Below, one piece after another: positions 25,152 through 33,880 of a stretch of DNA of 64,000 bases (positions within the stretch are counted from its first letter, which is position 1; every line of letters starts with the position of its first letter). This DNA is from Nitrospinota bacterium (GTDB lineage Bacteria > Nitrospinota_A > UBA7883 > JACRGQ01): assembly GCA_029881495.1 (NCBI GenBank), contig JAOUMJ010000008.1, positions 39,160 to 103,159 on the forward strand, given 5' to 3'. Both the position numbers and the translations under genes were made by a program. A model generated the notes under the pieces. That model was not told the DNA's origin and ran no database searches. It worked only from the letters and a program-made list of their open reading frames with translations.

Positions 25152-26972
25152 TTGTCAGGTATCGTAGGCTACATAGGTCACAGGGAGGCGAAGCCAAACA
25201 TTCTGGACGCTCTTGAACGTCTGGAATACAGGGGGTACGATTCCGCTGGGCTGGGGGTAATTTCGGAAGGGAAACTGAAAGTTTTCCGGACACTAGGGCG
25301 CACCTCCGTTTTGTCGGAAAAGCTGTCGAACATACAGCTCTCCGGGAGTATAGGGATAGGCCATACAAGATGGGCGACACACGGTATGCCGGCTGTAAGG
25401 AACGCCCACCCGCTCAAGACCGGAGGGACTGCGGTTGTCCATAACGGGATACTTCAGAACGCCGTCGATCTGAGGGTGGAGATAAAGGCCTACGGCGGGA
25501 AGCTGAGTTCCGAGACCGATTCAGAGGTTATACCCCATCTGGTAAACAGGCATTGGAAAGGGAATCTTCTCGCTTCAGTGCTTGAAGCGCTGAAAAAAAT
25601 CGAAGGTTCCGTTACCTGCTGTGTTATTTCCGAGAGGGATCCCGACAGCCTCGTTGCGGTACGGAAGGGAAATCCGCTCGTTGTAGGCCTTGGCGAAGGG
25701 GAGCAGTTTGTCGCCTCCGATGCGCCAGCTATCGCTCCTTATACAAACCGGATGGTCTATCTGAAGGATGGGGAAGTGGCGCTGTTATCCCACGAAGGGG
25801 CGCAGTTTTTCGATTTTTCAGGCAGGCCGATCATGCAGGATCCGCAGATCATTTCATGGAACCCTGTTCAGGCGGAGAAGAGGGGATATCGCCATTTCCT
25901 GCTTAAGGAGATAGTTGAATCGCCCCGGGCGGTCCGGGAAACGATTTCGCAGTTCCTTCCGATATCAAGCGAGAAGGTATCTATAGATTATTTTAATTTT
26001 CCACACATGGATATTGGTGATATCAGCCGGATAGTTTTTTTTGGCAGCGGTTCCTCCTATTATGCGGCCATGCTGGGACAGCTGTTTTGCGAGTCGATGT
26101 CCGGCATTTCCACGTCGAGGATATTCTCTTCCGAGTTTCGTTACGGCGCGAGAAAGATAGAAGATGGTGCTCTCTATGTGGCGATATCGCAGTCGGGAGA
26201 ATCGCTTGATACGCTCGAATCGGCAAGATATGTTTTGGCAAACGGCGGTAGGCTGATGGTGATTACGAATAATCCGTCCAGTTCACTCGGCATGATGGCG
26301 CACTATCCTCTTATAACCCAGGCCGGTCCGGAAGTGTCGGTTGCGTCGAGCAAGACCTTCAGCGCGACTCTTGCCGCGCTTATCATTCTCTCTTTCCATC
26401 TTGGCAAGGAGAATAAATTCCTTTCGAGGGAGGCACAGCAGAAGTTTGTAGACGAACTTGAGCGCGTATCCGAAAAAATGGAGATGATGATCACCTATGA
26501 GGCCCTTATACGGAGGCTTGCCGACCGTTTTACCACGCACAGATCCTTCTTTTTCGTGGGGCGCGGATTTCTTTATCCCATGTCTCTTTATTCCGCCTTG
26601 ATGATGAAAGAGGTTGCAAATATGCATGGTGAAGGGTTGCTGGCGGGAGAAATCAAGCATGGCTCCATTAGCCTGATAGAAAAGGGGACGCCGATAATGT
26701 TTTTCGGGAACCAGTCCTTTCTCAAGAACAGGCTGGCCGACGACCTGGATGAGCTGAAGGCCAGGGGCGCGACGGTGATCGCCACCGGATTCAGTACCGA
26801 TTCAGCGATCAGCAGGCATTGCGATGAATTTATTGCCGTTCCAAATATCGATGACAGGCTATCGCCGTTATTGGCGATTGTACCTGCGCAACTTTTTATT
26901 TATTATTTAGGGCTGTATAACAGAAAAGATATTGACCGGCCCAGAAATATCGCGAAGAGCGTGACAGTCTAG
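25152..26972 (+). CDS. GlmS paralogue with Ser in place of the catalytic Cys
   Basis: A 606-residue protein collinear with glucosamine-6-phosphate synthase. A TTG start (AGAGG at 25141-25145, in-frame stop at 25140) gives Met-Ser-Gly-Ile-Val-Gly-Tyr, where true GlmS has Met-Cys. After Met removal the N-terminal nucleophile would be Ser. The other glutaminase residues are kept: HTRWATHG, HNGILQN, SSETDSEV. In the two SIS domains (GSGSSYY, SQSGESLDT, SSKTFSAT) the residue aligning with E. coli Lys485 is Met (ALMMKEV), while the Glu488, His504 (KHG) and Lys603 (AKSVTV) equivalents remain. It may use free ammonia, act on another substrate, or regulate the second GlmS. Confidence 0.88.
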   Translation: MSGIVGYIGHREAKPNILDALERLEYRGYDSAGLGVISEGKLKVFRTLGRTSVLSEKLSNIQLSGSIGIGHTRWATHGMPAVRNAHPLKTGGTAVVHNGILQNAVDLRVEIKAYGGKLSSETDSEVIPHLVNRHWKGNLLASVLEALKKIEGSVTCCVISERDPDSLVAVRKGNPLVVGLGEGEQFVASDAPAIAPYTNRMVYLKDGEVALLSHEGAQFFDFSGRPIMQDPQIISWNPVQAEKRGYRHFLLKEIVESPRAVRETISQFLPISSEKVSIDYFNFPHMDIGDISRIVFFGSGSSYYAAMLGQLFCESMSGISTSRIFSSEFRYGARKIEDGALYVAISQSGESLDTLESARYVLANGGRLMVITNNPSSSLGMMAHYPLITQAGPEVSVASSKTFSATLAALIILSFHLGKENKFLSREAQQKFVDELERVSEKMEMMITYEALIRRLADRFTTHRSFFFVGRGFLYPMSLYSALMMKEVANMHGEGLLAGEIKHGSISLIEKGTPIMFFGNQSFLKNRLADDLDELKARGATVIATGFSTDSAISRHCDEFIAVPNIDDRLSPLLAIVPAQLFIYYLGLYNRKDIDRPRNIAKSVTV

Positions 26973-26987
26973 AAGGGAATTACCAGT

Positions 26988-28196
26988 ATGAAAGCGTTGA
27001 TCCTTGCCGCTGGCGGTGGAACGAACATGAGTCCGTTCTCTGAAACGAGGCCGAAATCTATGTTGCATGTCGCCGGGCGTCCCCTCCTTTACCGCACGAT
27101 AAACATGCTTAGGGATTCGGGTTTCAGCGAAGTTTTCCTCGTAATCGGCCCCAAAGGCGACAAGGTGAAGGAATATTTCGGTAATGGCGAAAATCTGGAC
27201 ATATCACTCAGTTATGTTTTCCAGAAAAAACAGGACGGTATTGGCGATGCGCTTCTTCAGGCGGAGAAATGGATTAATCCGGGGGAGCATTTTCTCCTGG
27301 TCTATTCGGATGTCGTTACGGACGAAAATATCTTTGCCAGTGTTTTACAGTCTTTTGGAGTTTCAAACGTACCGGTAGCGGGCATAGTGTTACCCACGCA
27401 GTCTTCCGCTTTCGGGAACGTTTATATGGATAAGAATATGGGGATAACGAAAATAGTGGAAAATCCCGCTGGCAAGGGTACAGGCAATTATGTGCTTGGA
27501 GGGGTGTTCGTGCTCCCATATGCTTTTTTCAGCTACCTGAAAAAAGTAAACGGCAATATGACGAAGGCGCTTGCGTCACTTATTTCGAACGAAGGATTGA
27601 AAGCCTCCATCTGGGAGAAGGGGTGGATAGACATCGGTTATCCATGGGACATTCTTTCAGCGAATCGGATGATCATGGATACATGGAAGACCTCCTCCGT
27701 CCATCAAAACATCGTGGTCAAGGATGCGAAACTGAAGGGCCCAGTATTTATAGAGGAGGGTGTGGAGATACGCTCGGGCGCGATCATCCAGGGGCCGTCG
27801 TTTATTGGAAGGGGTTCCTATATAGGGAACAATGTTCTTATAAGGAAATACTCCTCGCTGGGGCCAGAGTCTACCGTAGGTTTCGGCGTCGAACTAAAAA
27901 ACTGCGTCCTCTTCGGGAAATCCAGGATCGGCCGTCTCTCTTTCATAGGGGATAGCGTCATCGGCATGAATGTAGATATTGGTTCCGGCACAATGACGAT
28001 AAACTGCAATATCGACAAGGCCGTAGTTAAGACGAAGATAAACAGGACGGAATTGAACACAGGGATGTCAAAGCTCGGCGCGTTCGTCGGGGATAACTCC
28101 GTATTGGGTTGCGGGCACAATCTGAAGCCTGGTTCGATTATAAAGAACGGAGTGGTGGTACCGCATCATCTTACTTTCCCGAAAGAGGTGAGATAG
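26988..28196 (+). CDS. Two-domain sugar nucleotidyltransferase / beta-helix acyltransferase relative with altered active sites
   Basis: A 402-residue protein like the archaeal bifunctional sugar-1-phosphate nucleotidylyltransferase/acetyltransferases. Residues 1-235 are the nucleotidyltransferase fold: LAAGGGTNMSPFSETRPKSM, where the usual GTR is GTN, so the catalytic Arg is replaced. Residues 250-402 are a hexapeptide left-handed beta helix. The segment aligning with GlmU GHLTYLGD reads GRLSFIGD, replacing the catalytic His and a nearby Tyr by Arg and Phe. PKSM and an Asp in YSDVV are kept. It may be a scaffold, a regulator or an enzyme of changed specificity. It lies between the two glmS genes, ending 2 bases before the second. 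Confidence 0.82.
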   Translation: MKALILAAGGGTNMSPFSETRPKSMLHVAGRPLLYRTINMLRDSGFSEVFLVIGPKGDKVKEYFGNGENLDISLSYVFQKKQDGIGDALLQAEKWINPGEHFLLVYSDVVTDENIFASVLQSFGVSNVPVAGIVLPTQSSAFGNVYMDKNMGITKIVENPAGKGTGNYVLGGVFVLPYAFFSYLKKVNGNMTKALASLISNEGLKASIWEKGWIDIGYPWDILSANRMIMDTWKTSSVHQNIVVKDAKLKGPVFIEEGVEIRSGAIIQGPSFIGRGSYIGNNVLIRKYSSLGPESTVGFGVELKNCVLFGKSRIGRLSFIGDSVIGMNVDIGSGTMTINCNIDKAVVKTKINRTELNTGMSKLGAFVGDNSVLGCGHNLKPGSIIKNGVVVPHHLTFPKEVR

Positions 28197-28198
28197 CC

Positions 28199-30019
28199 AT
28201 GTGCGGAATCAGCGGCGTCGTTTCATCGCAGAATGTGGTTTCCAGGCTACAGTCCGGCATTCAGAATCTTGAATACAGAGGTTACGATTCATGCGGCATG
28301 GCCGTTCTGAACGGCAGTGGCACGGTCGTCAGGAAAAATATCGGTTATGTGGCGGAAGTTGCAGAAAGGGAGAAGTTCTCGTCGCTTACCGGTTCTGTCG
28401 GTATCGCTCACACAAGATGGGCCACCCACGGCGGCGTAACACAGCAGAACGCGCATCCGCATCTGAGTTGCGACGGCAGGATAGCGATAGTGCACAACGG
28501 AATAATAAGCAACTATCTGAAACTGAAAAAATACCTTGAAGGGCAGAAACATGTTTTCACTTCCGAGACCGATTCGGAAGTAGTCGCCCACCTGATAGAG
28601 GAGTATGTAAACAACGGAAGAACCATAGAAGCCGCGTTCGTGGAGGCGTTAAGGGAGCTGGAAGGTTCATTCGCCATCGCCCTCGTCTCGGTGAATGATC
28701 CGAACAGAATATATTGCGCCAAACATGAAAGTCCGCTCATCATCGGCCTCGGCGAGAACGAGAACTACGTCGGTTCCGATTTTAACGCCTTCATCGAACA
28801 CACCAAGAGTTCGGTCATTCTGGATGACGGGGAATTCGCGATTGTATCAAACGAAGGGTATTCGGTAAAAAAGATCAAGAATGGGGAGCCTGTCCTGAAA
28901 AAGGTAACCATCATTGAATGGGACGCCGAAATGGCCAAAAAAGGGGGCTTCCCGCATTTCATGCTCAAGGAGATTCACGAACAGCCAGATTCGGTAGCCA
29001 ATGTTCTCGCCATTGAAGAAAAGAAAATCGTGGAGCTCGCCCGGATGATTGTTGAAGCTAAACATTCATACCTTGTAGGCGTTGGCACCACATATTACGC
29101 CGCGCTGTTCGGGCAGTATCAGTTCGCGGAGCTCGCCGGGATCATGGCTCCGGCCGTTAGCTCGGACGAGGCGCTTGAATCCGCCCCGATGTCCGAGGGA
29201 GATTTTATCCTTGCCGTTTCACAGTCGGGCGAAACCTACGATACTCTCCGGGTGCTTCGTACAGCGAAAAAGAACCGGGTGAAAACCGCCGCCATCGTCA
29301 ATGTAATAGGTTCCACAATGTCGCGCATGGTCGACATTGCGGTGATGCAGGGGTCAGGGCCGGAGATATGCGTGATTTCCACCAAGGTGGCGATTGCGCA
29401 GATGGTCTCTCTCATGCGTGTCGCAATCGAGGCGGGAGTGATAACGAAAAAGATATCTCAGGCGAAAAAGAGGGAATACATGAAACAGCTGGGGAGCCTG
29501 CCGGAACTTATTGGCACCTTCCTCAACGAGAACTCCGCTTTCATACACAATCTTGCCACAAGGCAGGCGCATCAGAACAACTGGCTCTTCCTAGGCAGGG
29601 GGAAATATTATCCCATGGCTCTTGAGGCCGCGTTGAAGGTCAAGGAAGTCGCGTACCACCACGCCGAAGGTATGCCTGCCGGATTTCTAAAGCATGGCAC
29701 CATCGCGCTGATAGATGAAAAGATACGCACCATGGTTTTCCTCCCGCCCGAAAGCGACAAGGGACTTTATGGAATGATCATGAGTTCCATCGAAGAGGTG
29801 AACGCAAGAGGCGGGAGCATCGTCGGGATACATTTTTCAAAGTCGTTGAAAAACTCGAAGCTCTTTTCAGACCAGCTCTGTCTCCCCAAAACTCACCCCT
29901 TCATAGCGCCTATAATCACGCTGGTTGCGGCGCAACTATATTCCTATTTTGTGGCAACCGCCCTGGGACGCAATGTCGATAAGCCGAGGGCCCTGGCGAA
30001 GTCCGTTACCGTAGCGTGA
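28199..30019 (+). CDS. glmS: Glucosamine-6-phosphate synthase (canonical)
   Basis: Makes glucosamine-6-phosphate from fructose-6-phosphate and glutamine. The ATG at 28199 gives MCGISGVV, with Cys as N-terminal nucleophile; the upstream extension in the same frame overlaps the preceding gene and is not used. 606 residues. Glutaminase motifs HTRWATHGG, HNGIISN and TSETDSEVVAH; SIS domains with SQSGETYDT; the isomerase residues equivalent to Lys485, Glu488 (ALKVKEV), His504 (LKHGT) and Lys603 (AKSVTV) are all intact. Overlaps the next gene by 4 bases (GTGA). It is probably the main hexosamine-forming enzyme, paired with the Ser-variant paralogue at 25152-26972. Confidence 0.93.
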   Translation: MCGISGVVSSQNVVSRLQSGIQNLEYRGYDSCGMAVLNGSGTVVRKNIGYVAEVAEREKFSSLTGSVGIAHTRWATHGGVTQQNAHPHLSCDGRIAIVHNGIISNYLKLKKYLEGQKHVFTSETDSEVVAHLIEEYVNNGRTIEAAFVEALRELEGSFAIALVSVNDPNRIYCAKHESPLIIGLGENENYVGSDFNAFIEHTKSSVILDDGEFAIVSNEGYSVKKIKNGEPVLKKVTIIEWDAEMAKKGGFPHFMLKEIHEQPDSVANVLAIEEKKIVELARMIVEAKHSYLVGVGTTYYAALFGQYQFAELAGIMAPAVSSDEALESAPMSEGDFILAVSQSGETYDTLRVLRTAKKNRVKTAAIVNVIGSTMSRMVDIAVMQGSGPEICVISTKVAIAQMVSLMRVAIEAGVITKKISQAKKREYMKQLGSLPELIGTFLNENSAFIHNLATRQAHQNNWLFLGRGKYYPMALEAALKVKEVAYHHAEGMPAGFLKHGTIALIDEKIRTMVFLPPESDKGLYGMIMSSIEEVNARGGSIVGIHFSKSLKNSKLFSDQLCLPKTHPFIAPIITLVAAQLYSYFVATALGRNVDKPRALAKSVTVA

Positions 30020-31926
30020 CAAAAAACAGCTACGACAAAACCCCTCCTGCCGTAGCGCGTATTCAGGGGACGGACGGCGTTCGCGCGCAGGTCGCCATAG
30101 CGACAGGTTTTGAGGAGGGGCCTCTTGAAGTTTTTCAGAAGTATGGGGTGATGACGGAAGAGTTTTTCGAGCTCTACTGCTACTCCCATGTCACCGCCCT
30201 TATCGAGCGCGGAGAGCTGGAAAAAGGGGGAGAGGTGTTGATCGGCTGGGACTCCCGCGATGTTGAAGGATTCTACACATCCAAGGCGCTCTCCGGCATA
30301 GCAAAGGGTGGGGCAAAGCCGTGCGTACTTGGAACTATCCCGACGCCCGGTGTTTCGCTCGCACTTTTCGCGCGCGGTACCTCTACCGCCTTCATGATCA
30401 CCGCCTCACACAATCCGAGCGATCAGAATGGAATAAAGATATTTCTCTCTCCTCACGGAGGGAAAACCCTTCCCGCCGACGACGAGATATTGACGGCGAA
30501 ATTGTTTAAAACCGATTATGAAAAGGTGAGGCTGGCAAAAATTCTTTTTGAATCGGAAGATATCTCGTCCTGGGCGCGCTCACTGTTCATAGATTTTCAT
30601 GCCGACCCGCGCAACAGCTGGGGAGGAAAACAGGATCTTTTTGCCGACACGGTTGTTGTGCTGGATACGGCGCACGGGGCGACGGCAGGCGTCGTTAAAG
30701 ATATCTTCAACAGGTGCGGGATAAACGACATAATCCATGTGGCATCGGAGCAGAACGGGAACATAAACGAGAATTCGGGAGTCGCCATGCTGGAGGGGAT
30801 CAAGTCGATCAGCTACGCTGATTATGAGGCCGGCTCAAGCATTTCGTCTCACCAGGGTGTGAACGCGATATTTGCGGAGATCGCCTGTCGCCGTGAAGCA
30901 TACGCCAGGGGGGAGAAAAAACTATTTGGTGTAGTTTTCGATGGCGACGGCGACAGATTTTTCCTCCTCTACTACCAATCCGATAGCGATTCCGTGCATG
31001 TTCTTTCTGGGGATGAATGCGCGGCACTGCAGGGGGAATACCTGATAAAGAGAGATCCCGAAAAATACAGAGGGACGCTTTTCGTCCATTCGGTTGAAAG
31101 TGATATCAATCTGGCTCGGCACGCTGACGCTCTTGGATTTGTTCCGAGGCTCACCGCGGTAGGGGACAAATGGGTGCTTCAGGAGGCGATACTCTCGGGC
31201 GACAAATTCGGTATCGGATGCGAGGAGACAGGCCACTCCATACATGGCGGATACGCAGTCGATGCAAGCGGGTCGGAAAGGCTTTTCTATGCCGGAAACG
31301 GGATAAAGGGGGCCATAAACACTCTTTGCGCGATAATGGAACTTTCGAAAAGTGAGCGGGGATTTTCCGAAAAATTCCTCGAGCCTTTCGAGCCGGGTTA
31401 TAAAAAGACCTCCTACTCCTACTACGTCAACAAGAAATCGTTCCACCGTGGGAGCCGTATATGGAACGGGGTAAAGGAGATCGTGGAGAAATTTTTCTCC
31501 GCCGCTTCCGGCGAGTTTGTCATCAGGGAGGAGCCGATGGACTCCGAGCCAGATATGCTCTATTTCCTTATTCGGGACAAGGGGGATAAAATCATGGGGT
31601 CGGTTTTCGTAAGGAATTCCGGCACCGAGGACAAAATAGGGGTAAACCTTCGGGGCGATGCGCCTCTCAGCAAGATGCTTGGGGATGTTGCCGATGAAGC
31701 TGTGTTCTACCTGATGCGCGAAATGAAAAATATGGAAAATCCGCTGGCAAAGGCTGAAAGTGAGATACTGAAAAAGATATCAGAACGGGAATCGATTAAC
31801 GAAGATGAGTTCACCCATATCGGATTTAAAAGGCTGATTACGGAGATGGAGATAAAACAGAAGCTGATAAGGAGGTACGGGAGCGGTTATGAGCTTACCG
31901 GGCTGGGGAGGAGATTGATTGGTTAA
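30016..31926 (+). CDS. Phosphohexomutase (GlmM/phosphoglucomutase family), long form
   Basis: A 636-residue alpha-D-phosphohexomutase, some 180 residues longer than GlmM. All four active-site loops are present: phosphoserine loop MITASHNPSDQNGIK, metal loop VFDGDGDRFF, sugar loop GCEETGHS and phosphate loop VRNSGTED. The C-terminal 55 residues (from about 580) look like a small winged-helix-type tail. In this cluster it would convert glucosamine-6-phosphate to the 1-phosphate, but a glucose or mannose substrate cannot be excluded. The GTG at 30016 overlaps the glmS stop, so translation is coupled. Confidence 0.85.
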   Translation: MTKNSYDKTPPAVARIQGTDGVRAQVAIATGFEEGPLEVFQKYGVMTEEFFELYCYSHVTALIERGELEKGGEVLIGWDSRDVEGFYTSKALSGIAKGGAKPCVLGTIPTPGVSLALFARGTSTAFMITASHNPSDQNGIKIFLSPHGGKTLPADDEILTAKLFKTDYEKVRLAKILFESEDISSWARSLFIDFHADPRNSWGGKQDLFADTVVVLDTAHGATAGVVKDIFNRCGINDIIHVASEQNGNINENSGVAMLEGIKSISYADYEAGSSISSHQGVNAIFAEIACRREAYARGEKKLFGVVFDGDGDRFFLLYYQSDSDSVHVLSGDECAALQGEYLIKRDPEKYRGTLFVHSVESDINLARHADALGFVPRLTAVGDKWVLQEAILSGDKFGIGCEETGHSIHGGYAVDASGSERLFYAGNGIKGAINTLCAIMELSKSERGFSEKFLEPFEPGYKKTSYSYYVNKKSFHRGSRIWNGVKEIVEKFFSAASGEFVIREEPMDSEPDMLYFLIRDKGDKIMGSVFVRNSGTEDKIGVNLRGDAPLSKMLGDVADEAVFYLMREMKNMENPLAKAESEILKKISERESINEDEFTHIGFKRLITEMEIKQKLIRRYGSGYELTGLGRRLIG

Positions 31927-32737
31927 AATACCAGGTTACCAGGGGTTGTTCCCTTCCGTGAAAGATTTTGACCATGCGGCGATTTTCACCGGATGCGAAA
32001 GGGCCTGGGACGCGCTTGCGAAAATAGAAGGGTATATCAGCGGATATATTTCCGCCCTGGAGGATACCCCTATTCCCGAAGGACTTGAAATACAGTCGGG
32101 GCACGAGTCTTACCTTTTCTGTTCCAGCCCTCTTCGGCTGGAGAGGGATTTTTATTCGAGCAGTTTGAAAATACTGATAAGGAGCGGAACAAGAATAGAG
32201 ACAACGGCTATCATAAAGGGACCGGCGATAATCGGCAAAAACTGCGATATACGGCAGGGGGCATACTTGAGGGGATACTTGATAGCAGGCGATACATGCA
32301 CACTCGGGCATACGACGGAGATAAAAGGCTCCATCATCATGAACCATTCCGAGATGGGGCATTTCAATTACATCGGTGATTCGGTCATCGGCAGTTTCGT
32401 AAATATCGGCGCGGGAACGAAACTCGCCAACCTGAAATTCCGCTCCCCTTCCGAAAAGGAGAACGTGAATTTCCCCGAGATAAGTTTTGTGGCGAAAGAT
32501 CCGGAAAACGGCAAATCGGAAATAGTGATGACAGGGTTGTCGAAATTCGGCGCCGTGCTTGGCGATTACTGCGAGCTGGGGTGCAACTCCGTTCTTTCGC
32601 CCGCTGTCATCCTCGGCACCGAGTGCTGGGTCTATCCGAATTTCACCGTGCCATCGGGATATTACGATGCGAAAAGTTTTATCGCCCCAGCGACGCTGAA
32701 GGCGAAAACACGCCCCCTTCCGCATAGTTCCCGTTAA
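31919..32737 (+). CDS. Stand-alone left-handed beta-helix acetyltransferase, GlmU C-terminal type
   Basis: A 272-residue protein with a helical start and hexapeptide-repeat beta helix (about 90-265; IKGPAIIGKNCDIRQGAYLRG and further turns). The segment EMGHFNYIGDSVIG followed by VNIGAGTKLANLK retains the His and Tyr equivalent to E. coli GlmU His363 and Tyr366. It is therefore a good candidate for acetylating glucosamine-1-phosphate, complementing the truncated GlmU. The TTG start at 31919 overlaps the mutase end by 8 bases behind a strong GGGGAGGAG site. It is the last gene of the amino-sugar cluster. Confidence 0.82.
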   Translation: MVKIPGYQGLFPSVKDFDHAAIFTGCERAWDALAKIEGYISGYISALEDTPIPEGLEIQSGHESYLFCSSPLRLERDFYSSSLKILIRSGTRIETTAIIKGPAIIGKNCDIRQGAYLRGYLIAGDTCTLGHTTEIKGSIIMNHSEMGHFNYIGDSVIGSFVNIGAGTKLANLKFRSPSEKENVNFPEISFVAKDPENGKSEIVMTGLSKFGAVLGDYCELGCNSVLSPAVILGTECWVYPNFTVPSGYYDAKSFIAPATLKAKTRPLPHSSR

Positions 32738-32836
32738 ACTGCGCTACTTTTACCGATTCCTGACGAAAGTCATAGTCGTATTTTTCATTTGCAGTTAAAA
32801 TCAGGTTTAACAAAATATAACGGAGAAAAAGGAAAA

Positions 32837-33034
32837 ATGCCGACTATTACTGAAGATATGACTATCAACGAAGTTGTGAACAAGTACCCCGCAACGATGA
32901 AGGTATTTAACGACCATAAGGTCGATTCGTGCTGTGGAGGAGCAGAGAGCATCAAAACAACCGCGAACGTTGCGAATGCCGATATACCGAAATTGATGGA
33001 AGACCTTAACAACGCCGTGAACAAAAAGGGATGA
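32837..33034 (+). CDS. ScdA-N (DUF542) domain protein
   Basis: A 65-residue stand-alone ScdA N-terminal-like domain: MTINEVVNKYPATMKVFNDH, then DSCCGG and a C-terminal helix ending NNAVNKKG. In ScdA/RIC/YtfE proteins this domain precedes a di-iron hemerythrin domain that repairs iron-sulfur clusters after nitrosative stress; here no hemerythrin part is attached. I chose ATG 32837 (AAGG site just upstream) over an earlier TTG because the conserved domain starts there. Its stop overlaps the next start by 4 bases. Confidence 0.82.
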   Translation: MPTITEDMTINEVVNKYPATMKVFNDHKVDSCCGGAESIKTTANVANADIPKLMEDLNNAVNKKG

Positions 33035-33678
33035 AAATGAAGCATACAAAATGGAAGCAGGATTTCTTTGCCAATGTAGAACCTATCGCCATGCGCGATC
33101 CCCTCGCGTCGGTGCTTGGCGCTACGGACGATGACGAACCTATCTACTACTCCTATCAGGATTGCGTAAAGGTATCGGGCCACGCGTGCGCGTCGGTTTC
33201 ATCGGCGTATCAGATGACGAAACTGGCGCTCAAGGCGCTTTATGGTGATGAGATACCTGTGCGCGGGAATATCAACGTTCGCTACGCAGGGGGACGTGAA
33301 GACGGCGCCAACGGCCCCATCGGCCAGGTGATACAGTTCATCACCGGCGCGGCGATTGAGACCGGATTCCACGGCCTCGGCGGCAGGTATGTCCGCTCGG
33401 ATAGGTTTGTTTATGACGATGAGATGGACGCAGTCGGACCCGGCATCGTCGCAATTTTCAAACGCGCCGATACCGGGAAGGAAGTCCTTGCGCGCGCTGT
33501 CCCGTCGCTTGTGAAGATGACGGACGAGGAGATGGAGAATTCCAACTACATGCCAAAGGTTATCCAGGGCGCGGCAACGCCCGAGGAGCGGGAGAAGTTC
33601 TACATGTACTGGCAGGGAAAGAACAAGAAGATACTCCTCGAAGATAATCCCCAGGCCTTCACGGTAGAGGAAGTCTGA
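33031..33678 (+). CDS. FmdE-like domain protein
   Basis: A 215-residue soluble protein with an FmdE-like segment: DCVKVSGHACASVSSAYQMT, then NINVRYAGGREDGANGPIGQ and IETGFHGLGGRYVR. The GHxC start and the later Gly-rich stretch resemble the N-terminal domain of formylmethanofuran dehydrogenase subunit E, a family found in many bacteria without methanogenesis. Its zinc-ribbon half is absent. It is coupled to the ScdA-N gene by an ATGA overlap, hinting that the pair acts together in metal-cluster or nitrosative-stress metabolism. Specific function unknown. Confidence 0.65.
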   Translation: MKMKHTKWKQDFFANVEPIAMRDPLASVLGATDDDEPIYYSYQDCVKVSGHACASVSSAYQMTKLALKALYGDEIPVRGNINVRYAGGREDGANGPIGQVIQFITGAAIETGFHGLGGRYVRSDRFVYDDEMDAVGPGIVAIFKRADTGKEVLARAVPSLVKMTDEEMENSNYMPKVIQGAATPEEREKFYMYWQGKNKKILLEDNPQAFTVEEV

Positions 33679-33872
33679 CGGCCTCTAGTTTTTTCCGCTA
33701 AGGGATATCCTCGGACGCCTGGCTGCCGGATATCCTTCAAGTTGATTTCGGACAGCGAGTGCCCCTCTTTGCGCCTCCATCCCGGAAGCACACCGCCGGG
33801 GTGGATTATCACGTCCGATGTATAGGTAATTCCGTCGATGACCATCTTTCCGAAAACGTATTTGTCAATCAT
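33600..33872 (-). pseudogene. Truncated Mth938-like (DUF498) domain gene
   Basis: From ATG 33872 (AGGTG site in front; an earlier ATG at 33884 overlaps the nfeD stop) the protein begins MIDKYVFGKMVIDGITYTSD, continues VIIHPGGVLPGWRRKEGHSLS and reads LKDI. This is the first half of an Mth938/DUF498 domain (normally about 120 residues). After about residue 50 similarity stops: the frame runs on as a shadow of the convergent FmdE-like gene to a stop at 33600. GGATATCC repeats flank the break (about 33703-33739). The 3' half of the gene seems to have been lost. Confidence 0.55.
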
Positions 33873-33880
33873 CGCGCACC

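Noticed and set aside
28109-28198. Upstream extension of the canonical glmS
   Set aside because: It would bury the catalytic Cys inside the chain; the nucleophile must follow the initiator Met at 28199.
31895-32725. 276-codon minus-strand frame opposite the beta-helix acetyltransferase
   Set aside because: The plus-strand protein has clear hexapeptide repeats and a retained active-site His, so the antisense frame is a shadow.
33703-33739. GGATATCC repeats as a hairpin terminator between convergent genes
   Set aside because: GGATATCC is itself palindromic, the 17-base loop is long and no T run follows; better read as a mark near the gene break.
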